From the NCBI RefSeq assembly GCF_008124785.1, contig NZ_VNHU01000005.1, forward strand, positions 124,001-188,000: a DNA stretch of 64,000 nucleotides. Direction: 5' to 3'. Below, one piece after another: positions 52,981 to 61,653 of this stretch. The translations under genes were made by a program, and so were the position numbers. How positions within the stretch are numbered: position 1 is the stretch's first letter; each line of letters opens with the position of its first letter. This stretch comes from Aquimarina intermedia (lineage in GTDB: Bacteria; Bacteroidota; Bacteroidia; Flavobacteriales; Flavobacteriaceae). The notes beneath the pieces were generated by a model. It had not been told where the DNA came from, made no database searches, and worked only from the letters and a program-made list of their open reading frames with translations.

Positions 52981-53144
52981 ATGTATTTAGACCCAAGATT
53001 ATTAGATGAATTAGAAATCCGGGCAATTAATGGTTATATAAGCATGTTAAAAATGGTATTTATGATGAAATGAAAGGAAATACCACAGGATCTAGTATTC
53101 TTAAAGAGCTTTTACTTAAAGATCAACTTAATGTCAATAATTAA
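52981..53144 (+). pseudogene. Frameshifted gene fragment upstream of immunity-like gene
   Basis: An ATG at 52981 opens MYLDPRLLDELEIRAING, but the meaningful continuation moves to another frame at about 53034, LYKHVKNGIYDEMKGNTTGS then ILKELLLKDQLNVNN, ending at 53144. The next gene starts 3 bp later. The layout (short toxin-like C-terminus directly followed by a small acidic gene) resembles the tip of a polymorphic toxin gene next to its immunity gene, with the body lost. No catalytic motif is recognised. Confidence 0.55.
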
Positions 53145-53147
53145 GAA

Positions 53148-53504
53148 ATGAATAAAGAACAATTGGATAGCTGGAAAATTAATATTTTTAACTCATTAAG
53201 AGACCTTTCTGATTTAGAATTACAAAAGCTAGCATGGACGGGTAAACATCCTTTTTATGTGTCTTCTTTTGTTGACAGTATCAATACTTTATATGATGAC
53301 AATTCTTTTAAAAAGTATATTGATTATATTAAGGTCAATGAATCAAACAAAAGCCAACTTCCTTCTAGAATCATTGAATTAGACAAAATGATTGATAATT
53401 ATATGGAAGAAGATAAAAGTGATTTAGAAATTCTTGATGACCCAAACTGGTTTAATATAACCAAAACAGCAAAAAGCATTATTGACATATGGGTTACAAA
53501 TTAA
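53148..53504 (+). CDS. Small immunity-protein-like protein
   Basis: The 118-residue protein is acidic, soluble and helical (MNKEQLDSWKINIFNSLRDL, SRIIELDKMIDNYMEEDKSD). It starts 3 bp after the preceding gene fragment and overlaps the next gene by 16 bp. Size, charge and position are those of immunity proteins in Bacteroidota polymorphic toxin systems. No named Imm family was recognised. Alternative: any small unknown protein. Confidence 0.6.
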   Translation: MNKEQLDSWKINIFNSLRDLSDLELQKLAWTGKHPFYVSSFVDSINTLYDDNSFKKYIDYIKVNESNKSQLPSRIIELDKMIDNYMEEDKSDLEILDDPNWFNITKTAKSIIDIWVTN

Positions 53505-53926
53505 AAAGGTCATTCAACATTCTTTTAATCATACTAATTACATATTGTGTCTTATCAGTTGTGAGATCGTTTGGTTTATTGTTCTTAGCTTACAGTGATA
53601 ACTATTTTTATAATTTTGATTTTGGAAAAGAACAATTTTCTGAAAAGAGGTTTATTTATGATAAAGTGTATTTCCTAGTCACCTATATTTTAGGCTTAAT
53701 AGTTTCAGTTTCAATTAAAAGATTTTTTAATATTGATTGGTTGTTCTATATAATTTGCATGACTTTAGGATTAGGAGTTTTTGTCTTATTTGATGCGTAT
53801 TATGTTCGTCCTATTTTTGCTCTATTTAATAATGTAAGAACAAATATTTGGCTTCAAGTTGTTGTGTTTATAAGTATAGCGTCTATCACCATAATTACGA
53901 AGAATAGACTTTATAGTGTTGACTGA
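53489..53926 (+). CDS. Four-helix membrane protein of unknown function
   Basis: The 145-residue protein has four hydrophobic segments (about residues 9-33, 54-74, 82-107 and 115-135) and a KLKRS basic start. It overlaps the preceding small gene, so the two are co-transcribed. Membrane proteins of this kind can be immunity factors too, but nothing specific is seen. REP-like sequences follow the stop directly. Confidence 0.6.
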   Translation: MGYKLKRSFNILLIILITYCVLSVVRSFGLLFLAYSDNYFYNFDFGKEQFSEKRFIYDKVYFLVTYILGLIVSVSIKRFFNIDWLFYIICMTLGLGVFVLFDAYYVRPIFALFNNVRTNIWLQVVVFISIASITIITKNRLYSVD

Positions 53927-53931
53927 TCCAC

Positions 53932-54154
53932 ATCGCGCGGATATGATCGCGCGGAAATGTTTTCCGTACCAAGTATGAGTAATTAATAAGAGTATAAAAC
54001 ACAGCAAATAACAGTCACGTTTGTAAAAGTTGTGCCGTTTTTTTTTTGGAATAATATAATTTGTCCTTGACCGCACGGGTTACAAATCTGCGCTATCTCT
54101 ATTTATAGAAACCCGATCGCTCAGATATGATAGCGTGGAATTGCATACCGTGCC
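53932..54154. repeat. REP-like palindromic repeat cluster
   Basis: Two imperfect ~72-bp direct repeats start at 53932 and 54115 (CATCGCGCGGATATGATCGC and GATCGCTCAGATATGATAGC). Between them lies GCACGGGTTACAAATCTGCG (54073-54092), which pairs with the inverted GATAGCGTGGAATTGCATAC..GTGC part of the second copy. Inverted and direct copies together resemble Bacteroidota REP/BIME-type intergenic elements. Confidence 0.6.
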
Positions 54155-54356
54155 AACAGGAGTAAGAAAATAAAGACGAGAAACAGTTACAATGATTTGT
54201 AGCTGGTTTTTTACATCACACCAATATCTCGTCCCGAACTATTCATTAACAATATAATATTCTGTGGGATGGTTCTTCAATATTTAGCAAAATATTAATA
54301 AGTTTCCTAAACAATCACACGATATACTACGCATAGATTTTGTAACTTTAGAAAGG

Positions 54357-54431
54357 ATGCCGTTTATAGTCCAAACGAAGTCTAAACTACTCTTACTACT
54401 TGTTTTAATAGGTACAATTTTAATAGTATAG
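54357..54431 (+). CDS. Possible 24-residue single-helix peptide
   Basis: A short frame gives MPFIVQTKSKLLLLLVLIGT then ILIV, a basic start and one hydrophobic helix. It ends 3 bp before the next gene, which fits an upstream leader or a small membrane peptide. Chance occurrence cannot be excluded. Confidence 0.35.
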   Translation: MPFIVQTKSKLLLLLVLIGTILIV

Positions 54432-54434
54432 ACC

Positions 54435-54695
54435 ATGAGTTTACTATCAGAACATGTAATCCCGGGAGATCACGGAAAGATATTTGAAACAAACGCTAAA
54501 AGTCGTAAAGATCTTGAGCGTGTGCAATCATTTATTTGTGAGCTCGAAGCGGTAAGGGATGTGTTGATCAACGAAAATGTTTTTCCTAGACAGTTAACCG
54601 TACATACTTCGGCTTTATTGAAAGTAAAAGATGTTGAAAGGCAAGTGCTCAAAGCGGGATTTCACGTAGTGCCCAAAGCAATTTTTCCGATATAA
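54435..54695 (+). CDS. Small protein, HMA-like fold pattern
   Basis: The 86-residue protein has a beta-alpha-beta pattern like heavy-metal-associated domains (DHGKIFETNAKSRKDLERVQ, LTVHTSALLKVKDVERQVLK), but lacks the CxxC metal site; the N-terminal block reads HVIPGDHGKIFETN. It is tail to tail with yidD, with stop codons directly adjacent. I believe this small protein is conserved in Flavobacteria; function unknown. Confidence 0.6.
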   Translation: MSLLSEHVIPGDHGKIFETNAKSRKDLERVQSFICELEAVRDVLINENVFPRQLTVHTSALLKVKDVERQVLKAGFHVVPKAIFPI

Positions 54696-54950
54696 TTACT
54701 TAGTATCTTTTTCTGGAACTGGATCATACCCTTTACCGCCCCAGGGGTGGCAACTAAAAATTCTTTTAAGTGCCAAAGCACCTCCTTTAAAAATACCAAA
54801 TCGTTGTAAAGCTACCAGTGTATACTGCGAACAGGTAGGGTGGTAGCGACAGGTAGCAGGGGTTAGAGGGGAGATTACCAACTGATAAAAGCGGACTAAA
54901 CCAATAAACGGAATGGCTAAAACTCTTTTTATAGTAGCGGTAATAGCCAT
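54696..54950 (-). CDS. yidD: Membrane protein insertion efficiency factor YidD
   Basis: The 84-residue protein matches YidD throughout: [37 protein letters not shown] and [14 protein letters not shown], including the three conserved Cys. It helps YidC insert membrane proteins. In many bacteria it lies in the rpmH-rnpA-yidC operon; here it is next to cysS, 11 bp downstream, so they may be co-transcribed. Confidence 0.96.
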   Translation of the reverse strand: MAITATIKRVLAIPFIGLVRFYQLVISPLTPATCRYHPTCSQYTLVALQRFGIFKGGALALKRIFSCHPWGGKGYDPVPEKDTK

Positions 54951-54961
54951 TCCTTTGTATG

Positions 54962-56458
54962 TTAGTTAAGCGAAAACGTAGTTCCGTCACGACCATCTTT
55001 TAGCTGAATACCCATATCGGCCAATTCATCTCTGATCTTATCTCCGGTAGCAAAATCTTTGTTCGCACGTGCTTCTGCACGCAATCGAATCAGTAGTTCT
55101 ACTGTCCCGGAAAGTTTATCGCCAATATCTGAAGATGCTTCATTAGAATCCAAAAGTCCTAAAACATCAAACACAAAACCACGTAGCATAGTGCTTAACA
55201 ACTCGAGATCATTTGCCGTGATGCTGGCTTTTTCCTCTTTAAGGGTATTGATAAACTTAACAGCATCAAAAAGCTTAGCGATAAGAATGGGACTATTAAA
55301 GTCGTCATTCATGGCATCGTAACAAGTTTGTCTCCATGCAGATACATCCAGACCTTTGGTTTCACTGCCTGTTTGGATAGTAGGCAGGGCTTGTACGGCA
55401 TCCATCAAACGATAAAAACCTTTTTCTGAAGCCTCAAGCGCTTCGCTGGAAAAATCCAACACACTTCTGTAATGCGCTTGCAGCATAAAAAATCGCGCTA
55501 CTGTTGGCGCAAATGCTTTAGAAAGTTTGTCGGTTTCTCCGCTAAATATTTCAGCCGGAGAAATACTATTCCCCGTGGATTTAGACATTTTTTTCCCATT
55601 AAGGGTAAGCATATTGGCGTGCATCCAATAGTTTACAGGAGATTGACCACAGGCTGCTTCTCCTTGAGCAATCTCACATTCATGATGCGGAAATTTTAAA
55701 TCCATCCCACCACCATGGATATCAAAATGTTCACCCAGATATTTACTGCTCATCGCAGTACATTCTAAATGCCATCCCGGAAAACCATCACTCCATGGTG
55801 AAGGCCATCGCATGATATGCTGCGGTTCGGCTTTTTTCCATAAGGCAAAATCCTGCGGATTTTTCTTATCACTCTGGGCAGCTAATTCTCGGGTGTTGGT
55901 AATCATGTCTTCGAGATTGCGACCACTGAGTTTACCATAATGATTGCTTTCATTGAATTTGAGAACATCAAAATAGACCGATCCGTTTACAACATAAGCA
56001 AAACCATTTTCTATGATGGCTTTTATAATCTCTATCTGTTCTACGATATGACCGGTTGCTGTAGGTTCAATGCTCGGTGGTACCGTATTGAATTTTGCTA
56101 AAACATTATGAAAGTCAAGCGTATAACGCTGTACAATTTCCATAGGTTCTAATTGTTCCAGTCTCGCTTTTTTTGCGACTTTATCTTCTCCAACATCGGC
56201 ATCACTTTCTAAATGTCCGGCATCCGTAATATTACGTACGTAACGCACTTTGTAGCCCAAATGTTTGAGATAACGATAAATAAGATCAAAAGAAATAAAC
56301 GTACGACAATTACCCAAATGCACATTGCTATACACCGTAGGACCACAAACATACATTCCTACATTACCAGGGGTGATGGGAGTAAATGTTTCTTTCTTTC
56401 CGGAGATAGAATTATAAAGTGATAACTTTTGATGCGTGTACAATGGAGTTTCAGCCAT
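54962..56458 (-). CDS. cysS: Cysteinyl-tRNA synthetase
   Basis: The 498-residue class I enzyme charges tRNA-Cys. The HIGH-like motif reads HLGN (residues 47-50) after the zinc-site Cys38 in [24 protein letters not shown] lies around residue 288; the other zinc ligands are in [12 protein letters not shown] and [13 protein letters not shown]-like anticodon region occupies the C-terminus. Normal length. Followed by yidD, preceded by folE. Confidence 0.97.
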   Translation of the reverse strand: MAETPLYTHQKLSLYNSISGKKETFTPITPGNVGMYVCGPTVYSNVHLGNCRTFISFDLIYRYLKHLGYKVRYVRNITDAGHLESDADVGEDKVAKKARLEQLEPMEIVQRYTLDFHNVLAKFNTVPPSIEPTATGHIVEQIEIIKAIIENGFAYVVNGSVYFDVLKFNESNHYGKLSGRNLEDMITNTRELAAQSDKKNPQDFALWKKAEPQHIMRWPSPWSDGFPGWHLECTAMSSKYLGEHFDIHGGGMDLKFPHHECEIAQGEAACGQSPVNYWMHANMLTLNGKKMSKSTGNSISPAEIFSGETDKLSKAFAPTVARFFMLQAHYRSVLDFSSEALEASEKGFYRLMDAVQALPTIQTGSETKGLDVSAWRQTCYDAMNDDFNSPILIAKLFDAVKFINTLKEEKASITANDLELLSTMLRGFVFDVLGLLDSNEASSDIGDKLSGTVELLIRLRAEARANKDFATGDKIRDELADMGIQLKDGRDGTTFSLN

Positions 56459-56498
56459 GGTTGGATAAATCGTTTAAAGGGTTACTTCAAAAATAAGA

Positions 56499-57176
56499 TT
56501 AAAATGTAGTATCTAATTTAATATAATCCAAAAATTCGCGACGTACAGATTCCTCTTTAAAACGTCCGCCAAATTCTGAGGTTACGGTACTACTTTCAAT
56601 ATCTCTAATACCTCTTGAATTGACACATAAGTGTTTTGCATCGATCACACATGCCACATCCTTTGTGTTTAAAACAACTTGCAAATCCTGAACGATTTGC
56701 ATAGTGAGGCGTTCTTGTACCTGTGGACGCTTGGCGTAATAATCTACAATACGATTCATTTTAGAAAGCCCGACCACCGTACCATTAGAAATATAGGCTA
56801 CGTGGGCACGACCTACGATGGGCAATAAATGATGTTCACAAGTAGAATATACAGTGATATTTTTTTCTACTAACATCTCACCATACTTATAATTGTTGGC
56901 AAAAGTTGAGGCATCGGGTTTGCGTCCGGGATGTAGTCCAGAAAAAATTTCGTTAACAAACATTTTGGCTACACGCTGCGGAGTACCTCTAAGACTATCG
57001 TCAGTAAGATCGAGACCCAAGGTTTCCATAATATGCTTTACATCTTCTTTAATCGATGCGATTTTTTCTTGATCCGTTAGTGCAAAAGCGTCTGCTCTAA
57101 GCGGCGTAGTTGCGCTGGTCGCTACATGATTGTCACCTAATGCTTCGATTGCTTCAAGGGCCTTGTCAATTTTCAC
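56499..57176 (-). CDS. folE: GTP cyclohydrolase I
   Basis: The 225-residue enzyme opens GTP to dihydroneopterin triphosphate, first step of folate and pterin synthesis. The zinc site and active-site motif are seen in STCEHHLLPIVGRAHVAY and in the Cys of VIDAKHLCVNSRGIRD; GLSKMNRIVDYYAKRPQVQERL is the substrate-binding block. Normal length for the zinc-dependent FolE type. Upstream of cysS by 40 bp; same strand. Confidence 0.97.
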   Translation of the reverse strand: MKIDKALEAIEALGDNHVATSATTPLRADAFALTDQEKIASIKEDVKHIMETLGLDLTDDSLRGTPQRVAKMFVNEIFSGLHPGRKPDASTFANNYKYGEMLVEKNITVYSTCEHHLLPIVGRAHVAYISNGTVVGLSKMNRIVDYYAKRPQVQERLTMQIVQDLQVVLNTKDVACVIDAKHLCVNSRGIRDIESSTVTSEFGGRFKEESVRREFLDYIKLDTTF

Positions 57177-57466
57177 GAGTTTACTTTTTTATGGTTTTTT
57201 CTTTAATCCAAATGAGAGCCAAAGACATCATATCATCCTTATGATTTGGTAATTTTCTCTAGGGGCTAACATTTTTTGTTCAATAGAAAACAGATCTTAT
57301 GCTGTAATCGGCTGCAAAGATACGATTTTGTAGTTTCCCAAACGTTGCGTTGGTAAACTATTATAGAATATGCTTTATTTTCGTAAATCTTGAAGAAGTT
57401 ATGTATATTTAACTCCCAAATTTTACTAAATATAAGAACATAAGCGTATTAAACGTTCTCTAAGTT
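57177..57466. other. Divergent promoter region
   Basis: These 290 bases separate folE from the T9SS substrate gene. I see no gene, only AT-rich sequence for two promoters. Confidence 0.4.
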
Positions 57467-58879
57467 ATGGTACAATCAATCTACAAAATCCTTTATTTAC
57501 ACCTGTTTTTATTGATGCTTCCATGTGCGTTTTTTGCACAGACAAATGATCAAGAGTGCCGTAATGTACTTCCCTTTTGTTCGGATATTTCGCAAGAACT
57601 TACATTTGCAAATACAATTAGTCAAGAAAGTTTAGGTGAAATAGGGTGTCTTAACACCACCCCTAATCCTGCTTGGTATTTCATGCGGATTGATCGCAGT
57701 GGTGAACTAACGTTTGATATTGTGCAATGGGTGGATGCTGATGAAGATGGATTTTTTGATAGGGGAGAGCGACAGTTGGATGTTGATTTTATAGCGTGGG
57801 GTCCATTTGAAACTTCTTATGTAGATTGTGATATATTGTCCAAAGAATGTGACAACAATAATAACGGCGATGGTCGTCCCTCAGAGTGTGAAAATAACGC
57901 AGATGATCCCTTGTATTATATCGAAAATCAAGATAATAGTAATATTGTAGATTGCAGTTATTCTCGTAACTCTATCGAAACCTTAACTATACCTAATGCA
58001 GTTGTCGGCGAGTATTATATTGTTTTGATTACAAATTTTGCGGATGAATCCGGAGTTATCCAGTTACAGCAAACCAATATGGACGAGCTGGAAGCAGGAA
58101 CTACAGATTGTAATATTCTGGAGCCTGGTTTGGGAGACGATATCGCAATTTGTGAAGATCGCGCTGTAGTTTTGCAAGGACGTTTTGATAATGCGGTATC
58201 GTACCAATGGTTTACATTTTCACAAGCAGCTAATAGTTTTGTGACTATTGCCGGAGAAACTGCACCGGTATACACCGCGCCCGGCTCGGGAACTTACCGA
58301 ATGGAAGGGTATGACAGTACGGGAGCAACGGTAGGTACAGATGATATTGAGGTTGTAAATGTTTCAGCTGCGGTTAGCAGGGTTGGTTACACCATTGCCG
58401 AAGAATCCTTTGCGGGAACCTACACCATAACTGCTATTCCGGAAGTTGTTGTAGGTGATATTGAGGATATCGAGTATAAAATAGATAATGGTATTTATCA
58501 GGCATCGCCGGTTTTTGAAAATGTTTTTCCCGGGGAACATCAAATAACCGCGCGTCACAGTGCCGGTTGTAGTGAGGTGCTTTCTGAAGTAATCATTATC
58601 ATGGGGTATCCTAAATATTTCACACCCAACGGAGACGGTTTTCATGATACCTGGAGTCTCATAAATATAGAAGATCAGCCTCTAGCTAAAATTTATATTT
58701 TTGATCGATACGGTAAATTATTGAAGCAATTACGACCGGGAGGACCGGGATGGGACGGAACGTACAATGGTAATCCAATGCCTTCATCAGATTATTGGTT
58801 TCGTGTAGAATTTAATGAGCCTAGAGATCCAAACCAACGACGTCGAGTTGTAGCAGGCAATTTTTCTTTAATCCGTTAA
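57467..58879 (+). CDS. Secreted surface protein with T9SS type B sorting domain
   Basis: The 470-residue protein has a signal peptide (LHLFLLMLPCAFFAQ), a Cys-rich N-terminal region (~25-220) with an Asp-rich segment DADEDGFFDRGERQLDVDF and CDNNNNGDGRPSECENNADD, an Ig-like region (~220-370), and a C-terminal gliding-motility-associated domain (~376-470). That domain has the type B marks FTPNGDGFHDTWSLINIE, IYIFDRYGKLL, WDGTYNGNPMPSSDYWF. The type IX secretion system would export it and attach it to the surface. Adhesin or biofilm protein is a fair guess. Confidence 0.9.
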   Translation: MVQSIYKILYLHLFLLMLPCAFFAQTNDQECRNVLPFCSDISQELTFANTISQESLGEIGCLNTTPNPAWYFMRIDRSGELTFDIVQWVDADEDGFFDRGERQLDVDFIAWGPFETSYVDCDILSKECDNNNNGDGRPSECENNADDPLYYIENQDNSNIVDCSYSRNSIETLTIPNAVVGEYYIVLITNFADESGVIQLQQTNMDELEAGTTDCNILEPGLGDDIAICEDRAVVLQGRFDNAVSYQWFTFSQAANSFVTIAGETAPVYTAPGSGTYRMEGYDSTGATVGTDDIEVVNVSAAVSRVGYTIAEESFAGTYTITAIPEVVVGDIEDIEYKIDNGIYQASPVFENVFPGEHQITARHSAGCSEVLSEVIIIMGYPKYFTPNGDGFHDTWSLINIEDQPLAKIYIFDRYGKLLKQLRPGGPGWDGTYNGNPMPSSDYWFRVEFNEPRDPNQRRRVVAGNFSLIR

Positions 58880-58904
58880 AAAGCTGTCTTTTAAATAATA
58901 CAAT

Positions 58905-58941
58905 CAAAAAATCCATCTGTTTGTAAACAGATGGATTTTTT
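58905..58941. terminator. Bidirectional terminator between T9SS substrate and FadL-like gene
   Basis: AAAAAATCCATCTGTTT pairs with AAACAGATGGATTTTTT around GT. Confidence 0.93.
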
Positions 58942-58988
58942 AATCTTAAATTCTCAGTTTTCCATAGTTGGAATACGAGAAGTTGTAG

Positions 58989-60509
58989 TTATAAATTGAA
59001 ACTTACGGTAAAAATAAATTGTTCCTCTTTGGTGGTGATAAGTGTTTGGTTGATGAATTCAGATCCCGGGTAAAATTGCTGGGAACGATCTTGTGATGTA
59101 TGGTCATAAGCCGCATCAAACCTGACTTTTCTAAAAGTGTATCCTAAACCTAAGGAATAGCCTTGTTTTTCGCTTAGCAAACGATCATCTTTATACGGAC
59201 TTTCTTCATATCGTAAGCCGCCGCGAAAGCTCCAGTTTCCATTTCGCCATTCACCTCCTACACGTAATGTCGAAGCACCCTGTAAAGAATTCTCAATACC
59301 TTGATTTATCTGCGTATAAGAAACTCCTTCATCAGAATCAAATTCGGTAGTGCTGTAATCTTTATAAGAGTAATCAAGACTTAATAGGCCACGTGTTCCA
59401 AACAGCCAGGCAATACTACCGGTTGCTTTAGCTGGGGTTCTTAATTGATATTCGGGAAATATATTTACCACATTAGGACGTACCAGAGCGCGACCATCAG
59501 CATCACTATAAGTTTCAATTTCCTGTAGCGTCTCATCAGAGATATAATACCAGGTAGGCGATTCAAGTGCAAGTCCTACTCTAAGCTGATCAGAAAGTTT
59601 TGCAATACCTCCAATTTGAGCTGAAAAACCGGAACCGTTCGTAGATAAACGATTATTAAATCGTACTTCGTTAATATTGCTGCCAGCATTGTTGTTAAAC
59701 TCAGTAAACTGAGTAACGCGATCATAATTTAAAAAGTGGGAATTAAGGTTTATACCCAGATAAAAATTGGTATGCAGTTGTAAACCGGCATTCAAAGTAA
59801 ATTTTCCGTTTAAGCCAGTACTTTCTTTGATATAAAACTGATCAAATCCATCAGGACCACCTGCTATATTTGAAACATAACGTGTTGAATTCGGATCGTC
59901 AGGATCGACCGCATCGATAACAAATGATTCGTAACCTAAAAAAGCTTGTTGCGCTCCATACCCTTGATTCTCGCCTAAAAAACTATAAACCCCTTCAATA
60001 GATTCTCTGGGCTGAACAGTTAATGTGCCTACTTCAATTCCTTGCGCTTGTGACAAAAAGTAAGAATCTATTGAATTTCGAGAATTTCCGGAAACATAAA
60101 ATTCATCGACATTCGAAGCGGTTTGATCGTAAGCAACTCCTAACGAAATGCGATTAATCGGAAATTCTGCATCGAGATTATTATATACAAAAACAGCACC
60201 TAATTGATTAAAATTTAAATCCCGCTCTTTGGTGGTGTTGAACGTATTGAAGTAAGAAGTTTCATTTTCAATCCGCTGCGAGGATAAAGTAACCGATGCA
60301 GATGAATTTAAAAAGACAGCCGAGCCGGCCGGATTTGTTTGTAATGCCGAAAGATCAGCACCTAATGCCCCGAATGCTCCGCTCATAGCTCTGTATCTTG
60401 CGGTTCCTTTAATGCTCTGATCAGAAAAATGAACGGCATCAGAAATGTCTTGTGCATGGAAACATGTGGTCACAAGCGTACATATGAAAAAAAGTGATTT
60501 ATTTATCAT
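58989..60509 (-). CDS. OmpP1/FadL-family outer membrane transporter
   Basis: The 506-residue protein has a signal peptide (FICTLVTTCFHAQ) and the FadL-like N-terminal plug with GTARYRAMSGAFGALGADLSALQTNPAG, as in Bacteroidota OmpP1/FadL proteins. The rest is a 14-strand-type barrel pattern ending QFIFTVSFNL with the terminal aromatic-Asn-Leu. The class moves long-chain fatty acids or other hydrophobic compounds across the outer membrane. It lies 25 bp downstream of the Arg/Ser-rich lipoprotein gene, so the two are probably an operon. Confidence 0.9.
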   Translation of the reverse strand: MINKSLFFICTLVTTCFHAQDISDAVHFSDQSIKGTARYRAMSGAFGALGADLSALQTNPAGSAVFLNSSASVTLSSQRIENETSYFNTFNTTKERDLNFNQLGAVFVYNNLDAEFPINRISLGVAYDQTASNVDEFYVSGNSRNSIDSYFLSQAQGIEVGTLTVQPRESIEGVYSFLGENQGYGAQQAFLGYESFVIDAVDPDDPNSTRYVSNIAGGPDGFDQFYIKESTGLNGKFTLNAGLQLHTNFYLGINLNSHFLNYDRVTQFTEFNNNAGSNINEVRFNNRLSTNGSGFSAQIGGIAKLSDQLRVGLALESPTWYYISDETLQEIETYSDADGRALVRPNVVNIFPEYQLRTPAKATGSIAWLFGTRGLLSLDYSYKDYSTTEFDSDEGVSYTQINQGIENSLQGASTLRVGGEWRNGNWSFRGGLRYEESPYKDDRLLSEKQGYSLGLGYTFRKVRFDAAYDHTSQDRSQQFYPGSEFINQTLITTKEEQFIFTVSFNL

Positions 60510-60534
60510 AGCTTATTTTTGTAAAAATTAAGAA

Positions 60535-61554
60535 TTAACCTCTTCCTCTACCACCTCTTGATGAAGATCTACTGCCGCCTGATTTTGAGCCAGAGCTACG
60601 AGAGGACCCTGATCTGCTGCGAACAGAAGAGTTGTTTCTTCTCGTAGAACTTGGAGAGTAGGAACGATTATTTGAGCGACTTCTAGAAGAAGATCTTGCA
60701 GCGGGTGACGCTGATCTTGTGGATCTGGATCTTACCGAGGGTGCGCTTGATCGGTTATTATTGTATCGTGTATTAGAACTTCTTGAATAGGAATTAGAAC
60801 GAGCATTTCGACTACGGTCTGCAGACACATTATTGCGTCTTATATAATTTGAGCGCGATCGGCTGTATTGAGAATTTCTTGCTCTATTGTAGCTCGAGCG
60901 ATTGTAAGAGGTGTTACTTCGGCTACGATACAATGTTCTTGGATTATTATGGTAAGCGTAATAACGGTTCCTGTAGTATGGATTGTATCCCCGATTATAA
61001 AAACGATTTCCGTAAAAAGGTCCATAAAATCCTCTACCATACCAATATGGAGAGCCCCATCCTAAAGACCATCCCCATCCGTAATCAAACCAGAACGGAT
61101 CTTGATATCCGTACCACCCAAAACCAAATCCCGGACCATACCAGCCCTGATTGAAGAACGGGCGATTCCATCCATTGTTGTAGATGTTTACACTGATGTC
61201 AGGGTTAGAACCCCAGGAAGGTTGACCTACTTCATAATTTAGTGCTAGGTCTGTTGAGTCTGTCGCTTCATAATCGCTATCAGAATAACTATCGATATCA
61301 GTAAAAATAGCACCCTCTTGAGTGATATTGTCGTATGCTGAAGATTTTTCTGCGAAGTAATTCGAGTAATAATTGTTAGAAACCTGAGTTTCTTCTCTTT
61401 CAATAGGTTCTTGTCGTGATCTATCAGTGTCACTATAGACTCCATCATTATAAGAAGCATATTCATAAGAGCCACACGATGTCAACAAAAGAAGCGTAGC
61501 CAACAAAAAGATTCCCGGCACGGGGTGTTTAGTTAATATATTTTTAAGTTGCAT
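60535..61554 (-). CDS. Lipoprotein with Tyr/Gly-rich and Arg/Ser-rich low-complexity regions
   Basis: The 339-residue protein has a lipobox (LLLLTSC, Cys27), an acidic/Asn region (~30-115), an aromatic-Gly stretch (~130-195, FFNQGWYGPGFGFGWYGY), and a C-terminal ~140 residues made almost only of Arg, Ser, Asn and Tyr (SRSRSNNRSYSPSSTRRNNS). The end carries +30 or more net charge. Such tails could bind polyanions such as LPS, eDNA or teichuronic-like polymers at the surface. Similar proteins sit next to FadL-like genes in other Flavobacteria, as I recall; function is not established. Confidence 0.75.
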   Translation of the reverse strand: MQLKNILTKHPVPGIFLLATLLLLTSCGSYEYASYNDGVYSDTDRSRQEPIEREETQVSNNYYSNYFAEKSSAYDNITQEGAIFTDIDSYSDSDYEATDSTDLALNYEVGQPSWGSNPDISVNIYNNGWNRPFFNQGWYGPGFGFGWYGYQDPFWFDYGWGWSLGWGSPYWYGRGFYGPFYGNRFYNRGYNPYYRNRYYAYHNNPRTLYRSRSNTSYNRSSYNRARNSQYSRSRSNYIRRNNVSADRSRNARSNSYSRSSNTRYNNNRSSAPSVRSRSTRSASPAARSSSRSRSNNRSYSPSSTRRNNSSVRSRSGSSRSSGSKSGGSRSSSRGGRGRG

Positions 61555-61591
61555 ATCTACTTATTTAATTGTTGAACGTTACAAATTTAGT

Positions 61592-61599
61592 TAGTTTTG
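61592..61599 (+). promoter_or_regulatory. -7 box (TAGTTTTG) for proS
   Basis: A TAnnTTTG match 55 bp before the proS start, in the divergent gap. Confidence 0.55.
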
Positions 61600-61653
61600 C
61601 ATTAACAAATTTTTATTTAACAAAGCCACAACATTTGTGCCAAATAATAATAT

